Source: Halanaerobacter jeridensis (GTDB lineage: Bacteria; Bacillota; Halanaerobiia; Halobacteroidales; Halobacteroidaceae). Taken from it: DNA of 64,000 bases. Shown piece after piece: positions 1-9,818 of the stretch. Where the stretch lies: the NCBI RefSeq assembly GCF_016908315.1, contig NZ_JAFBDQ010000003.1:1-64000 (forward strand), written 5' to 3'. The notes beneath the pieces are model-generated. The model was not told where the DNA came from and searched no databases. It saw nothing but the letters and a program-made list of their open reading frames with translations. The stretch's first letter is position 1. Each line of letters opens with the position of its first letter. Position numbers and translations under genes: made by a program.

Positions 1-200
1 ATTTCAGTATAAAGTTCAGATTTATATATATGATTCTTTTTCTCATCTTCATAATTATAATTGAATATTAAAGAAATATCATTATGAAATTTCTTTTCAT
101 TTTCTACATTCATATTATATTTATTTTTAGAATATTTTTTCATTAACTTAGTATGTAATTCTTCAAATGAAAGGTGGTTTTGTTTTTCTTCTTCCCCCAT
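1..200 (-). CDS. Hypothetical protein, N-terminal part (runs off the window)
   Basis: An open frame starts with ATG at 198-200 behind a strong ribosome binding site (GGAGGAGGG, about 5 bases upstream) and stays open to the window edge for 66 codons. The visible protein starts MGEEEKQNHLSFEELHTKL and is rich in Lys, Asn and Glu. I see no recognisable domain, signal peptide or membrane segment in this part. It lies at the edge of the defence-like island, but its function cannot be judged from the fragment. Bases 201-401, between it and the acetyltransferase, show only AT-rich sequence with no gene that I can support. Confidence 0.6.
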   Translation of the reverse strand, partial: MGEEEKQNHLSFEELHTKLMKKYSKNKYNMNVENEKKFHNDISLIFNYNYEDEKKNHIYKSELYTE

Positions 201-401
201 TCTATCCCTCCTCCCTAATTATTATGCTCATAATAATTATATCATATTAAAAATGAAATTATAAAAATTATTTTTTAGTCTAATTTTTAAATTCTTTATG
301 CGTTTATAAACTCCTGTTTGAAATTAAATATATTTCAAAAATACAAAAATTATTCTAAATCTATTCACTCCAACCGCCAAAAAACCATAGTTAAGGAGAA
401 A

Positions 402-1016
402 TTACTCATTAACATCTTTATAATATTCATTTTTTAATTTATTCCAATATTCTTTATCTTCATTAGTAATTTCTCTGATTACTCGACAAGGGTTTCCTGC
501 TGCTACAACTCCATCAGGAATATCTTTAGTAACCACAGAACCTGAGCCAATCACTGTATTGCTACCAATTGTTACTCCGGGGTTAATTACTGTATTACCA
601 CCAACCCACACATCATCTCCAATAGTAACCGGTTCGCCAAATTCTAACATTTCATTTCTCACCTCAGCAGAGATAGGGTGCCCAGCCGTATATATATTAA
701 CTCGCGGGCCAAAAAACACATTGTTCCCTATTTTCACTTCTGCTACATCAATTATAATACAATCATAATTAGCGTAGAAATTATTTCCCACTTCAATATT
801 CGACCCGTAGTCACAATTAAACGGCGGTTCTATGTATATTTTTTCACCAGTAGCAGCGAATAATTCTTTTAATAGCTTTTCCCGATGCTCTTTTTCTTCT
901 TCGGTAGTATTATTAAATAATCTAGTTAGTTTTTTAGCTTGCTGATTATCTTTGTTTAATTCTTCTCCCTGTGCTTTATATAGTTTCCCAGCTAACATTC
1001 TCTCTTTTTCAGTCAT
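402..1016 (-). CDS. Maltose/galactoside O-acetyltransferase family protein
   Basis: The 204-residue protein has the layout of the maltose/galactoside acetyltransferase (Maa/LacA) family. A short helical N-terminus ([16 protein letters not shown]) precedes a left-handed beta-helix built of hexapeptide repeats (for example [20 protein letters not shown]). The family's catalytic histidine lies in NIYTAGHP. These enzymes move acetyl from acetyl-CoA to a sugar hydroxyl in the cytoplasm; the true acceptor is often unknown and cannot be read here. The length matches the family. The start has a good GGGAGG ribosome binding site. It stands alone, downstream of the McrBC-type pair, and may not be functionally tied to it. 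Confidence 0.9.
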   Translation of the reverse strand: MTEKERMLAGKLYKAQGEELNKDNQQAKKLTRLFNNTTEEEKEHREKLLKELFAATGEKIYIEPPFNCDYGSNIEVGNNFYANYDCIIIDVAEVKIGNNVFFGPRVNIYTAGHPISAEVRNEMLEFGEPVTIGDDVWVGGNTVINPGVTIGSNTVIGSGSVVTKDIPDGVVAAGNPCRVIREITNEDKEYWNKLKNEYYKDVNE

Positions 1017-1086
1017 TTCGTATTCCTCCCGTAATTATTAGATATAATATGCTATCACACTATCTTATTTTTAACAATTTTGCTCT

Positions 1087-3348
1087 TTATAATTTACTTT
1101 GTCTTTTTTCTTCTAACAGTTTTCTCCACTGCTTTAAGCTATCAATTTTTAGTTCATCTAAACTATCAGCTTTCTGCAACAGCAAATAATTAGTATAGAT
1201 ATGACTACCAACTAGACCGTAATCAGCTGGATTTACTGCTTGGTCTAACTCCTGCCATTCTGATAGTTCGAAATAATAATAATCTTCGTTACTATTATTA
1301 TGAGTTAATGGAACAGGAATATCTTTTCTCTTCATTATTTCATAATCTTTAATTTCTGCATAATAATTAACTCCGGCTTCTTCTGAAAACTTCTTTTTAC
1401 TCTGATATAAAGCTATATATTCTAAAGGATGGTCGACAAAATCTGCTCTTTTTACAGGAATATAGTAGAAGTTTTGCTCCTGCATAATTTCAAATTGCTT
1501 CTGACTTCTTATTGATCCGACTAGTACATTTTGCTCAAAATCTAACTTAGTCTGATACTCCTCTTCTCCTTGCGGTAATACATTACGTTCGAAGTTGCTT
1601 AATGAAGTTTCATTAACTAATTTTTCTAAAAAATCAGCTACTAATTCAATATTTCCCGGTAAGAAAGGAAAGGCGCCTACATTTACTTCTTCAATACTTT
1701 TATAGAAATGATGTTCTTTAAACTCTTGTTCATTATTATAAGGAAATAATACATAAGCTCCGACAACCGTTCTTTTTGCTCCATTAGACTCTCTAGCCAA
1801 AATAGCATCACGATAGCGATGCATTGTATTAATTGTACCTTCCTCTGGGCCAGGGCTTTGATACTGTCTGCTATAACTACTATCTGCTTCAGCAGGATTA
1901 AGCCGATATTTAGCATCAAAGACAAACTTATAATCAACTGCACTATCTTCCTTACTTAAACTTAGTATATTATCTGGTTTTTGTCCTGTAGTGACACTTG
2001 CACCTGCCTTAGCATTATATGTTAAAGTAAATTTTTCTTTTGTCTGCGGGTGTTCGTATTTAACTTGAGCTGTTTTGCCTTTTCTCAATGTAACAGAAAT
2101 CCCTGAATAATCAATATCAATTAATGTACTCTCCAACAAATTATATCTTTTTCTTAAAATCTGATTTAACTTTAAGAAGCACCAATACTCATATAATTTC
2201 CACGTTTCTTTCATGGACAGATTGAACAAACCATCACTTAAAGATAATCCTTTTCTTAACATCAGAAAATATTTATATAGTTCACGATAGCCAGGTGCTA
2301 ACTGCAGCACTAAGGATAAAGAGTTTAACTTTTGTAAGTTACTAACTTCCTGCAAAAATGTATGATCACTCATATAATCCAACTCTTGTCCTAGGTCTTC
2401 AATTCGAGCAAGTAGTTCTGGATCTGCATCTTGACCGTGAATTTCCTGATATTCTTCTTTAAAATCAAATAATCTCTTCTTTAATTCAAAAATAACCCAC
2501 TTAACAAACTTATTCTCAAAAGTATTATAACTGATGTCTTTCTCCATATCCAAACATTTAGTCGGGCGTCCTGTAGCTTGATCATAATGCTGAGGATTCT
2601 TTTTTAACCATTTAATACTCTGCTGATTAATCTTTCTCACTCGAGCAGCCGGTTTCACTTTCCGATTAGCTTCTAAACGATGGTGAGGCGCTTGTTCTAT
2701 CCGACGAAAAGCTTGTTTAAATTTATTAAAGATATTATCTAAAATCGTAAAAAACTCACTATGACTAACATTTTCAGCCTGCTGAGGACTTAAATTGTTA
2801 AAGGCCCGCCGCAAAAAATCATAAGCTAAATTATAGACTTCTTGATTAACTTCCTGCAATAATTGTTCATAATCTGTTTTATAATCTAATTTGGAAGGAT
2901 AGACTTCTAGCTGTAGATTGAATAGCGGCTCGCCTTCTTCCCTAATCTCTAATTTAGAAAAACCGACATCTGTTCTGAAATTGATGGTTCCTGTTAAAAT
3001 ATTTTGGTTACTACTTAACGGAGTGACTGCTTCTCTTAACTGCTGATTGCTGTGATAGAATTCTAAGTTAGTATTTTTTGAAGCTGTAATGATTATCTCA
3101 TAATCCTGCCATTCAAAGAACAAAGGCTGTAGTTGGGCCAAATTACCTGTCCCGGCAACTAAATTTTCTTCTGCAGGCGCGAAATAAGACCACTCTTCAA
3201 CTTTACAATCTAGCGGCATGATTTCTATTCTTGAAGATTGCTCTTGCTCATTATGTATTTGCTCCCACTGCGGATGATAGGGCTTCCCTTTGATTGTGAG
3301 ATCAAATTTAGTTGTTTTAATTGTTACTAACTCTCTTACATCAGACAT
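1087..3348 (-). CDS. McrC-like DUF2357 protein with PD-(D/E)XK nuclease domain
   Basis: The 753-residue protein is the nuclease partner of an McrBC-type (modification-dependent) restriction system. The N-terminal half resembles the DUF2357 region (around residues 145-200, LQLEVYPSKLDYKTDYEQLL). The C-terminal half carries a PD-(D/E)XK core: PDN at 458-460, FDAKYR at 477-482 with D478 and K480, and a following MHRYRD at 509-514. The last 150 residues contain VLVGSIRSQKQFEIMQ and may form a PUA/EVE-like accessory module (inference). It begins 15 bases after the stop of the McrB-like gene, so the two are co-transcribed and probably form the complex. The expected role is cleavage of incoming DNA directed by the ATPase partner. 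The target modification cannot be read from sequence. Confidence 0.85.
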   Translation of the reverse strand: MSDVRELVTIKTTKFDLTIKGKPYHPQWEQIHNEQEQSSRIEIMPLDCKVEEWSYFAPAEENLVAGTGNLAQLQPLFFEWQDYEIIITASKNTNLEFYHSNQQLREAVTPLSSNQNILTGTINFRTDVGFSKLEIREEGEPLFNLQLEVYPSKLDYKTDYEQLLQEVNQEVYNLAYDFLRRAFNNLSPQQAENVSHSEFFTILDNIFNKFKQAFRRIEQAPHHRLEANRKVKPAARVRKINQQSIKWLKKNPQHYDQATGRPTKCLDMEKDISYNTFENKFVKWVIFELKKRLFDFKEEYQEIHGQDADPELLARIEDLGQELDYMSDHTFLQEVSNLQKLNSLSLVLQLAPGYRELYKYFLMLRKGLSLSDGLFNLSMKETWKLYEYWCFLKLNQILRKRYNLLESTLIDIDYSGISVTLRKGKTAQVKYEHPQTKEKFTLTYNAKAGASVTTGQKPDNILSLSKEDSAVDYKFVFDAKYRLNPAEADSSYSRQYQSPGPEEGTINTMHRYRDAILARESNGAKRTVVGAYVLFPYNNEQEFKEHHFYKSIEEVNVGAFPFLPGNIELVADFLEKLVNETSLSNFERNVLPQGEEEYQTKLDFEQNVLVGSIRSQKQFEIMQEQNFYYIPVKRADFVDHPLEYIALYQSKKKFSEEAGVNYYAEIKDYEIMKRKDIPVPLTHNNSNEDYYYFELSEWQELDQAVNPADYGLVGSHIYTNYLLLQKADSLDELKIDSLKQWRKLLEEKRQSKL

Positions 3349-3363
3349 TAAAAACCCCTCTCC

Positions 3364-5787
3364 CTACAGCCAATAAGCTGTAAATCCATCTTCTTCAAAA
3401 CGCTTAATCATATAGGCTATCTTGTGGGCTGATTGCGGATAAGGGCCAACCGCTCCCTCGTTGACCAACTCTAATGCTTCTCCTGCTACACGACGATTAT
3501 CTGCTGTTAAATCCGCACCACTACTTAGATTAAATAATTCAATTAATACTTCCTTAATCATATTAGAACTGCCTTGAATTCGCGGCAATATCTTTTGCTG
3601 TAGTTGATAATCGATAGCTTGATCAAAATCAAGTAACTGATAGCGTTGGTTATAAATCAAATAAAAACAAACCTCATCCCTCACACGGTAACCAACATGG
3701 AGGTTATCTAGCTTTAAAATTTGATTTATCTCTTGGAGACGATCTACAACTTGATTGATAAGTTCTCTTTTTTCTTCTGAACAATCTTTTAAAGTTAAAT
3801 AGTCAGGTGCTAAAAAGTCATTTTGAATATCAGTTAAGGTTTCACCTTGCTTAGCAGTTAAATTAAATTTGCTTAGTTCAACTTCAGAAAATTCAATTGT
3901 ATTAGCTCGATCTAAAACTTTTTTGCTAAAAGGATGTGTAGTTTCGTCCATATTAACTGTTCCAATTAAATAGAGATTATCAGGGATTCTTAATCCAGCA
4001 TATTGTTTTTTATCATTTTCATTAGTAAAGTAATCTTCTTCTAACAATACTGCTGACTTAATTCCATCCACCATTTGTTTTCTAGTTTCAATTGTACTCA
4101 ACAAGTCACTAAAATAATACTCAACACGGGCCAAGTTCATCTCATCAAGACAGACAAAGTGCGGATAGCTAGGATTTTGATTGGCTTGCTTAATGATATC
4201 AATTATGGCCCCAGGTCTGAAGTTGCCGTCTAAGTCTTTATACCCTAATAAGTCAGAAGGATCACTCCAATCAGGCCGCACAGGAATAATTTGAAAGCGA
4301 TTATTCTCTGGCGTACAGCCAATTGCTTCGGCAAATAATTGGGCTAATTTAGTCTTCCCAGTACCAGAAATACCTGCTAAAAGAACAAACGGTTTTGTTT
4401 TCAGAGATAGATAGAAATTTTCAATTAAACCTTGCGGATAATTAAATCCTTTTGCAGCAATATACTCTTTTACTTGCTCTACAATTTCTGTAGTAGAAAG
4501 TTCAACTTCTTCTTCTCCTGTTAACTGTTGTTTATATTGTTGATAGATATCAACTAATTCCATTAAATCTTCTTCTAACACTTCTTCACTTGCTAAATCA
4601 TCTGCTTGATATTCTAAATAAGCAATAGTAGAAGTCTCATAATCTGAACCAATTCCACTATCAGTTAATTCTAATTCATTATCTACTGTTAAGTCTTTTA
4701 AATCTAATTCTTCTCTTAGTTGAGCTCGAGCTTGGAGTTGTTCTTCAGTACTTGTGTTAGTTACTCCTTGATTTAAAGTAAGATAGACGCGGCTCATATC
4801 TTCCGCAAAGAGATAAACAACATAAACTCCTTCCCGAGTGGTAGTAGTGATATCTTGGTCCATAATTGCTAGCCACGGGACCTTGGCCCAATTACCTTGT
4901 CCAATCGAGCCTCTGACTTCATAGTTATCTTCTAACGAATAAGACTGTAATTTTTCTGTTATGATTTCTGGTAATTTATGACGCAATAAATCACCTAGTT
5001 CATGTTGCTTAAATTGTTCATTCATTCTGGCTTGATAATATTCATCTAGTACTTTAGCTAAATTATTTCTCAATTGCCCACCAATAGTATCTAACTCTAC
5101 TATAAATTTTTGTTCTTCATCACTAGTATAAATCTTCAGGAATTCTTTTTTATCCTCTGGTAATTTAACTTGCGGTCTTTCTTCGCCGTTTTCAATCTTT
5201 CTTTTCCGTTCTTCAATTATGTATTGCTGACTGAATTTAAATTTTTCTGCTAATAAATCTTTTAATTGCTGGTTATTATCATATCTAAGTTGTAAAGTTT
5301 CGCTTTTTGAAGTACGATCTATGTTTTTTAGGCTGGCTTCATACTCTTGGTCCTCAATTACTAAAGTAATCGTTTGGCTTTCTCCAATGTTTAAACGGCG
5401 ACCATTAGCTCTATAGAACTTATTGTGTAATTCAACTGGTATTGTTAGACCCCATTCAAACATAGACCAATTAATTTCTTTCTCTAGGAGTTTCTCGCGA
5501 TTATTTTGCTTGCGATATTTTTCTAGGTCTATTATTTCAAATCCTCGCTTACGAATAAAACTATTAGCTTCTTTTCCGCCGCTAAAATAAGGTCGATCCA
5601 ATCCTGCTTCTTGGGCTGCAATGCGAATTATTTCTTTGACGGGATATAATTTATCTTTATATGTAATGGCATATTTATGATTGCGGTTATTTATCAAATT
5701 GGCCCATTGTTCTTTTGGTCTGTAATCACGGTCAAATATTTCAAATGCTTTAGTTATGTATTTGCTATCAAAATCAGGAATTGCCAT
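3364..5787 (-). CDS. McrB-like AAA+ NTPase of a modification-dependent restriction system
   Basis: The 807-residue protein has several modules. Residues 1-90 resemble the N-terminal head domain of ScoMcrA-type enzymes (KYAITYKDKLYPVKEIIR, then FSGGKEANSFIRKRGF). Residues 105-200 form a domain I do not recognise. Residues about 250-410 match the MrcB_N/DUF3578 type (GNWAKVPWLAIMD, then VYVVYLFAEDMSRVYLTLNQ). A McrB-type AAA+ domain follows: Walker A GISGTGKT at 472-479, Walker B FVCLDEMNLARVEYYFSD at 544-561, and GTVNMDETTHPF near 609. Such proteins read DNA through the N-terminal modules and drive translocation with GTP or ATP to activate the McrC nuclease. The start is well supported by AAGGAGG seven bases upstream of ATG. 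The protein is strongly acidic, as expected in a salt-in halophile. Confidence 0.88.
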   Translation of the reverse strand: MAIPDFDSKYITKAFEIFDRDYRPKEQWANLINNRNHKYAITYKDKLYPVKEIIRIAAQEAGLDRPYFSGGKEANSFIRKRGFEIIDLEKYRKQNNREKLLEKEINWSMFEWGLTIPVELHNKFYRANGRRLNIGESQTITLVIEDQEYEASLKNIDRTSKSETLQLRYDNNQQLKDLLAEKFKFSQQYIIEERKRKIENGEERPQVKLPEDKKEFLKIYTSDEEQKFIVELDTIGGQLRNNLAKVLDEYYQARMNEQFKQHELGDLLRHKLPEIITEKLQSYSLEDNYEVRGSIGQGNWAKVPWLAIMDQDITTTTREGVYVVYLFAEDMSRVYLTLNQGVTNTSTEEQLQARAQLREELDLKDLTVDNELELTDSGIGSDYETSTIAYLEYQADDLASEEVLEEDLMELVDIYQQYKQQLTGEEEVELSTTEIVEQVKEYIAAKGFNYPQGLIENFYLSLKTKPFVLLAGISGTGKTKLAQLFAEAIGCTPENNRFQIIPVRPDWSDPSDLLGYKDLDGNFRPGAIIDIIKQANQNPSYPHFVCLDEMNLARVEYYFSDLLSTIETRKQMVDGIKSAVLLEEDYFTNENDKKQYAGLRIPDNLYLIGTVNMDETTHPFSKKVLDRANTIEFSEVELSKFNLTAKQGETLTDIQNDFLAPDYLTLKDCSEEKRELINQVVDRLQEINQILKLDNLHVGYRVRDEVCFYLIYNQRYQLLDFDQAIDYQLQQKILPRIQGSSNMIKEVLIELFNLSSGADLTADNRRVAGEALELVNEGAVGPYPQSAHKIAYMIKRFEEDGFTAYWL

Positions 5788-5852
5788 AGATGTACCTCCT
5801 TGCTTATTTAATTAACTTTAATCTGGATAATTAAAACCATCTAATCAGATTA

Positions 5853-6893
5853 TTATTTATCCCTTTTTACTATCTTACTCCAAATTTCATCAAAACTATA
5901 ATATGTTTGATATGAATTATTCTGCTTTTTAGTTCTTTTAGGAGTATCAAAAGGCAATTTGTCTCCTAAAATAAAAACTTGACCACTTTTAAACTCTTCA
6001 TCCTCATACCATTTTTCTACTTTTTCTTTTATTTCTTTATTTTCTATTTCGTTTACCGTATTTTTATCTACTGCAAAAGTATCTATAATCGGATAAAGTT
6101 CTTCAAAAACTCCAACTGCAACATCAGTATTGAAAAAATCTGAATCTTTTTTACTCTTTGTTAAAGGAATTCTAGGCATTAAATACAAACTCTTTTTTAT
6201 AGTTCTATCATATTGACAGCAGTAAATATTCAATTCCCTTATCTTATCAATTGTCTTTCCAGCTGGGGGACTAAATATTTCTTTTTTAAAAAATTGCATC
6301 ATTTCTCCCTCCAATAAATGTTTATAAAACATATTAATATATTCGTCTTTTTCTTTATATCTTTCTAAAAGGTTGAAAATTTCCTTCCATGTTATAGAAA
6401 TCAAATCAATATCTCTTCTTTTCCGATATATTTCTTCAATATTAGTAAGAAAAATCCCTATTTTACGATTGAAATTAGATACATCCGAATAATGATCTTC
6501 TGATAAATATTCTAATAATTGATCTTCTACTTTAGATAAATTTTTTAAACTTAATTTAGGATTTTTAGCTTCTATTACAATCAAAGAATTATTCATTTTT
6601 TCTGGATTAAGCTTTAATGTTATATCCCTTCTTATTTTTTGTTTACTAAAATTAGGATATTGCTCAGATAAAACTTTTAATATTTCAACTTGTCCTATTT
6701 TATTTAGCCCTCGTTCTTTTAATTTTTTATTTATTAATTTTAAAAAACCGTTACAAAACTTTTTTGATTTATAAATCAAAAAAGATAACCCCTTAGTTAA
6801 AGCAGGTTCCTTATAACCTATAATGCTAAATATATTATGTGATAAACTCTTAGGAGGTATCTCTGAAGAATATAACTTAAAATATTTTTCCAT
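5853..6893 (-). CDS. Putative PD-(D/E)XK nuclease, uncharacterised
   Basis: I do not recognise the family of this 346-residue protein. Residues 90-110 look like a PD-(D/E)XK active site: D90 in RRDITLKL and, after a short turn, LIVIEAK with E108 and K110. The rest is mixed helix and strand without membrane segments. The predicted activity is DNA or RNA cleavage, inferred from this motif and from its place directly upstream of the McrBC-type pair (65 bases before the McrB gene, all on one strand). Its Lys/Ile/Asn-rich composition is less acidic than the McrBC proteins, which suggests a separate origin. The ribosome binding site is a good AGGAGGAA. It may be a stand-alone defence effector or an accessory of the neighbouring system. 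Confidence 0.6.
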   Translation of the reverse strand: MEKYFKLYSSEIPPKSLSHNIFSIIGYKEPALTKGLSFLIYKSKKFCNGFLKLINKKLKERGLNKIGQVEILKVLSEQYPNFSKQKIRRDITLKLNPEKMNNSLIVIEAKNPKLSLKNLSKVEDQLLEYLSEDHYSDVSNFNRKIGIFLTNIEEIYRKRRDIDLISITWKEIFNLLERYKEKDEYINMFYKHLLEGEMMQFFKKEIFSPPAGKTIDKIRELNIYCCQYDRTIKKSLYLMPRIPLTKSKKDSDFFNTDVAVGVFEELYPIIDTFAVDKNTVNEIENKEIKEKVEKWYEDEEFKSGQVFILGDKLPFDTPKRTKKQNNSYQTYYSFDEIWSKIVKRDK

Positions 6894-6964
6894 TTATTAT
6901 TCCTCCTATTGTGATATTTTATTAGTAAAACACATTACTTCTAGATAAGCGGACTTTAAGCCTT

Positions 6965-7522
6965 CTATAAATTATTATTCTTTATTTTACTATATTCCCA
7001 AAACAAAGCAACTATTGTTGAAGGAGTAATTTGAGATCCGTAACCAGATTGACTAAAATGAATACCTATTTTATCTCTTGCCCATTCTTTAAAATCTTTA
7101 GATATTAACATATCACTCAATTCCTCTATTTCCTTTGGAGTTTTTTCATCAAATCCAAAAGTTTTACATTCTTCTTCTATACTTTTAAACATTCTGCCTG
7201 TCCAACTTTGATTTTCGACCCACTTAAAAAAGGCCTCACGAGATGTTGTATCAGGTGCTCTGTCATGACATTCTATGCACATTAAAAATAAATTTGATGG
7301 TTCATCTTCACCGCCCAAGGATTTAGGAATAATATGACAACGTTGTAATGGAACCTTATTCCAAGCTTTTCTAATCTCTTCCCATGGTGCATTCGGGTCT
7401 TCTACATCATATTTTGTATCCCACCAATGTCCACAAGCCCAACAACTAGGTTCTCCCCAATCAAAACCTCTTTCATCTAACCAGTCTTTCCAATATTCAA
7501 AAATATCTGCTTTACTTTGCAT
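6965..7522 (-). CDS. HNH endonuclease family protein
   Basis: The 185-residue protein carries a zinc-bound HNH nuclease motif: CWACGHWW near residue 32, then LQRCHIIPKSLGGEDEPSN with the catalytic histidine, and LFLMCIECHDRAP. The two Cys pairs should hold structural zinc, and the CHIIP...N...H pattern is typical of HNH enzymes that make nicks or double-strand breaks. The C-terminal 70 residues carry no motif I know. The ribosome binding site (GGAGG) lies about 14 bases before the ATG, which is longer than usual, but no better in-frame start is visible. It sits between two PD-(D/E)XK genes in the defence-like island. A restriction or anti-phage role is likely from context only. Confidence 0.8.
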   Translation of the reverse strand: MQSKADIFEYWKDWLDERGFDWGEPSCWACGHWWDTKYDVEDPNAPWEEIRKAWNKVPLQRCHIIPKSLGGEDEPSNLFLMCIECHDRAPDTTSREAFFKWVENQSWTGRMFKSIEEECKTFGFDEKTPKEIEELSDMLISKDFKEWARDKIGIHFSQSGYGSQITPSTIVALFWEYSKIKNNNL

Positions 7523-7619
7523 GGTAATATTTATATCCTCCTTTTAACAATCGTATTAGCTTATCCTAATTTCATCTAACCCCATATTAACCGAAGTACC
7601 CTAATCCATTTAAATCCTT

Positions 7620-8843
7620 TTAATTATTTTTTTCAGGTGCTCTTATTTTATATCCTTTTTCTTCTAAAACATTACAAAATTCTTCACCTGTAAACCACTG
7701 GGGGGTTTTTCTTTCATTTGATACTTCCCATCCTTTTCTATCTTTGATTTCACCTATATCCATATTTCTTAATTTTTCTAATCCTCCTCTCATACCAATA
7801 CAAATATTACTCTTTTCATCTTTAGAAACTAAATATAATAAATCAGTAAAAAAGGGTTTGCCTTCCCAATGAATTCCCGACAAATTATTATCTTTTGGAT
7901 TAATTGCCCAATTGCAAATAGTTTTAAATTCTTTTAAACTAAGATATTGCCAACTTTCTTTAGTATCAGAAACATTTAAATATTCAGAAGTAAAATCTGA
8001 ATTTTCCCACGCTTTTCTTATTAAACCAGCCTTACCATGCTGAACTCCAATATATATTTCTTTATTACTCTTTAAAATATTTTTTACTTTCATTTTTTCA
8101 TGAACATTTTTCTCAACAACTTTATCATACGGATAACCATTAAAATCATTTAAGCAAAAATTTATAAATGATTTTAATGACTGATTTAGGTCATATGTAA
8201 TAGGGTCTATTTCACCACTTCTAGACTGATTCAAAATTTCTCTAAATATTGATACTATAGAAATGGTTTCATCATCTTCAGGAGGTTGCCAATAAACAAC
8301 AGATGAATAATCTCCTTCACCAAGTTTGAAATCTAATTCATTTTCATAAAATTCTCCTGAACTCCATACTCCTTCTGATGAAATAGCAGGGACTAAATAT
8401 AAAATTAATATATTGTGTTCTTCAATATCCTTCTTTTCTAAAGTTTCTTTAAACCCTAAATATTGTTCATAAACTTGACCATCAGTACATGAACTAGAAT
8501 TTATTTTGTTTTCAATTATTATATACCATTTATTAATACTTAAAACTATATCAATATAACCAATACCACCTTGCTTATTATATTTATACTCCAATTCTAA
8601 ATTAAAATTATTATTTTTAGATTCATCAAACAAATCAGTTCTGAAATCATTTTGTAATTCATCAACCAAATCAGATAACTCAGGTAAATTTTGTACTTCT
8701 CTTATTTTCTTTACAATCATTTTTAATAAAACAAATCCAAGTCCATGATCCATCTTTGGGGATAATAAATATGCAAAATAAGCTGAAACAAATTCTTCTC
8801 TAAGGCTATTTTTCCCAGATGCTAATACTTTAAATATATTCAT
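7620..8843 (-). CDS. PD-(D/E)XK nuclease superfamily protein (PDDEXK_4-like)
   Basis: The 407-residue protein has the signature of the PDDEXK_4-type nuclease group: an N-terminal REEFVSAYFAYLLSP, then GYIDIVLSINKWYIIIENKI with D98, E111 and K113, followed by GQVYEQY. The C-terminal half (residues 200-407) has no motif I know. Members of this group are scattered in defence islands and phages and most lack a known target. The start is supported by AGAGGTG five bases upstream. It lies between the HNH gene and the GIY-YIG/cold-shock fusion, with about 80-100 bases on each side, so it could share a transcript with them. Its function as a defence nuclease is inferred. Confidence 0.72.
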   Translation of the reverse strand: MNIFKVLASGKNSLREEFVSAYFAYLLSPKMDHGLGFVLLKMIVKKIREVQNLPELSDLVDELQNDFRTDLFDESKNNNFNLELEYKYNKQGGIGYIDIVLSINKWYIIIENKINSSSCTDGQVYEQYLGFKETLEKKDIEEHNILILYLVPAISSEGVWSSGEFYENELDFKLGEGDYSSVVYWQPPEDDETISIVSIFREILNQSRSGEIDPITYDLNQSLKSFINFCLNDFNGYPYDKVVEKNVHEKMKVKNILKSNKEIYIGVQHGKAGLIRKAWENSDFTSEYLNVSDTKESWQYLSLKEFKTICNWAINPKDNNLSGIHWEGKPFFTDLLYLVSKDEKSNICIGMRGGLEKLRNMDIGEIKDRKGWEVSNERKTPQWFTGEEFCNVLEEKGYKIRAPEKNN

Positions 8844-8927
8844 TTGTTCACCTCTGTTTGATTTATTAATATATTACCACAAGGGTATTTGAGCTAACCC
8901 ATGTTAAGCGATGTTGATTTTATTTAC

Positions 8928-9818
8928 TTAATTATCATTAATAATCTCTACATACTCTGCCTTTATTCCTTTTTTAGAATAATTAATAAAAAAATCTACT
9001 TTGCTCCCTTCTTCTAATGAATCTAAATCTTTCACTTCTGAAAAATGAAAGAATATGTCCCCTTTTTTATCGTTTTTTATAAATCCATATCCTTTATCGT
9101 CATTAATAAATTTAATAGTTCCGGGAGTTTTATTATATAATCTTAATTCAAGCATTAATGAATTTATTTTTCTCTTAGCTTCATAGTAATCTATATTAAA
9201 AAATTCTCTATCAGTTCTTATTCTATATTCTTCTAATTTTTTGAATATTTCTTTTTCAGCATAAGCAGGATTTTTTACTTTAAATACCTCTCTTGGCGAA
9301 AAAGGTCGTAAAATTCCTGTAGCAGAATTTATTTCTTTTACTCTTTTAACAACATTTCTTTCTGTCATCCCTATTTTTAGAACGTCTTTTTCATTTCTTC
9401 TTGACAAAATATAAATATATCCCAAATCATCAACCGACCATTCTTCAATGCCAAGAAAAATTTCACATATTTTTTTTGCATAACTATTTCTTAAAAATTT
9501 TATATTGTCATCAACCACTTCTTTATCTTCTTCAATCAATCCATTTCTCAATTCAGATAAGGCTTGGGGAAGGGGATATAAGTACCTTAAATCTGGTTCT
9601 CCAAACAATTCATAAACTGTAAACCAATCCCACTGATCTTGTCTAAGACATCGATTTATCATACCTTTAAATTCGCTTATATTTCCCAAAATATTTTCAT
9701 CTGTTTTCTCATTTTGTATTAAATTATAAACAGAAGTTACCGCATTATTATATTTCTTTTTTGTCTTATCTTTTAATGGAGCCATTCCAAATCCCCATTT
9801 GTTATGAATCTTTTTCAT
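8928..9818 (-). CDS. GIY-YIG-like (T5orf172-type) nuclease fused to a cold-shock domain
   Basis: The ATG at 9816-9818 is chosen because a GAGGAGGAG ribosome binding site sits about five bases upstream. This gives 296 residues. Residues 1-130 are an unrecognised helical region. Residues about 132-213 match the T5orf172 branch of GIY-YIG folds (GYIYILSRRNEKDVLKIGMT, then YRIRTDREFF), with a GYIYIL/KIGMT core and a late acidic-aromatic motif. Residues 232-294 are a cold-shock domain with both RNA/ssDNA-binding motifs, KGYGFI at 242-247 and DIFFHFS at 254-260. The combination suggests a nuclease guided to single-stranded nucleic acid. The frame stays open upstream to an ATG at 9989, but that part lacks a good ribosome site and looks like unrelated sequence. 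Confidence 0.75.
   Translation of the reverse strand: MKKIHNKWGFGMAPLKDKTKKKYNNAVTSVYNLIQNEKTDENILGNISEFKGMINRCLRQDQWDWFTVYELFGEPDLRYLYPLPQALSELRNGLIEEDKEVVDDNIKFLRNSYAKKICEIFLGIEEWSVDDLGYIYILSRRNEKDVLKIGMTERNVVKRVKEINSATGILRPFSPREVFKVKNPAYAEKEIFKKLEEYRIRTDREFFNIDYYEAKRKINSLMLELRLYNKTPGTIKFINDDKGYGFIKNDKKGDIFFHFSEVKDLDSLEEGSKVDFFINYSKKGIKAEYVEIINDN

Noticed and set aside
559-863. Plus-strand open frames opposite the acetyltransferase
   Set aside because: They are shadows of the real gene: no ribosome sites, unlikely composition, and a well-supported gene on the other strand.
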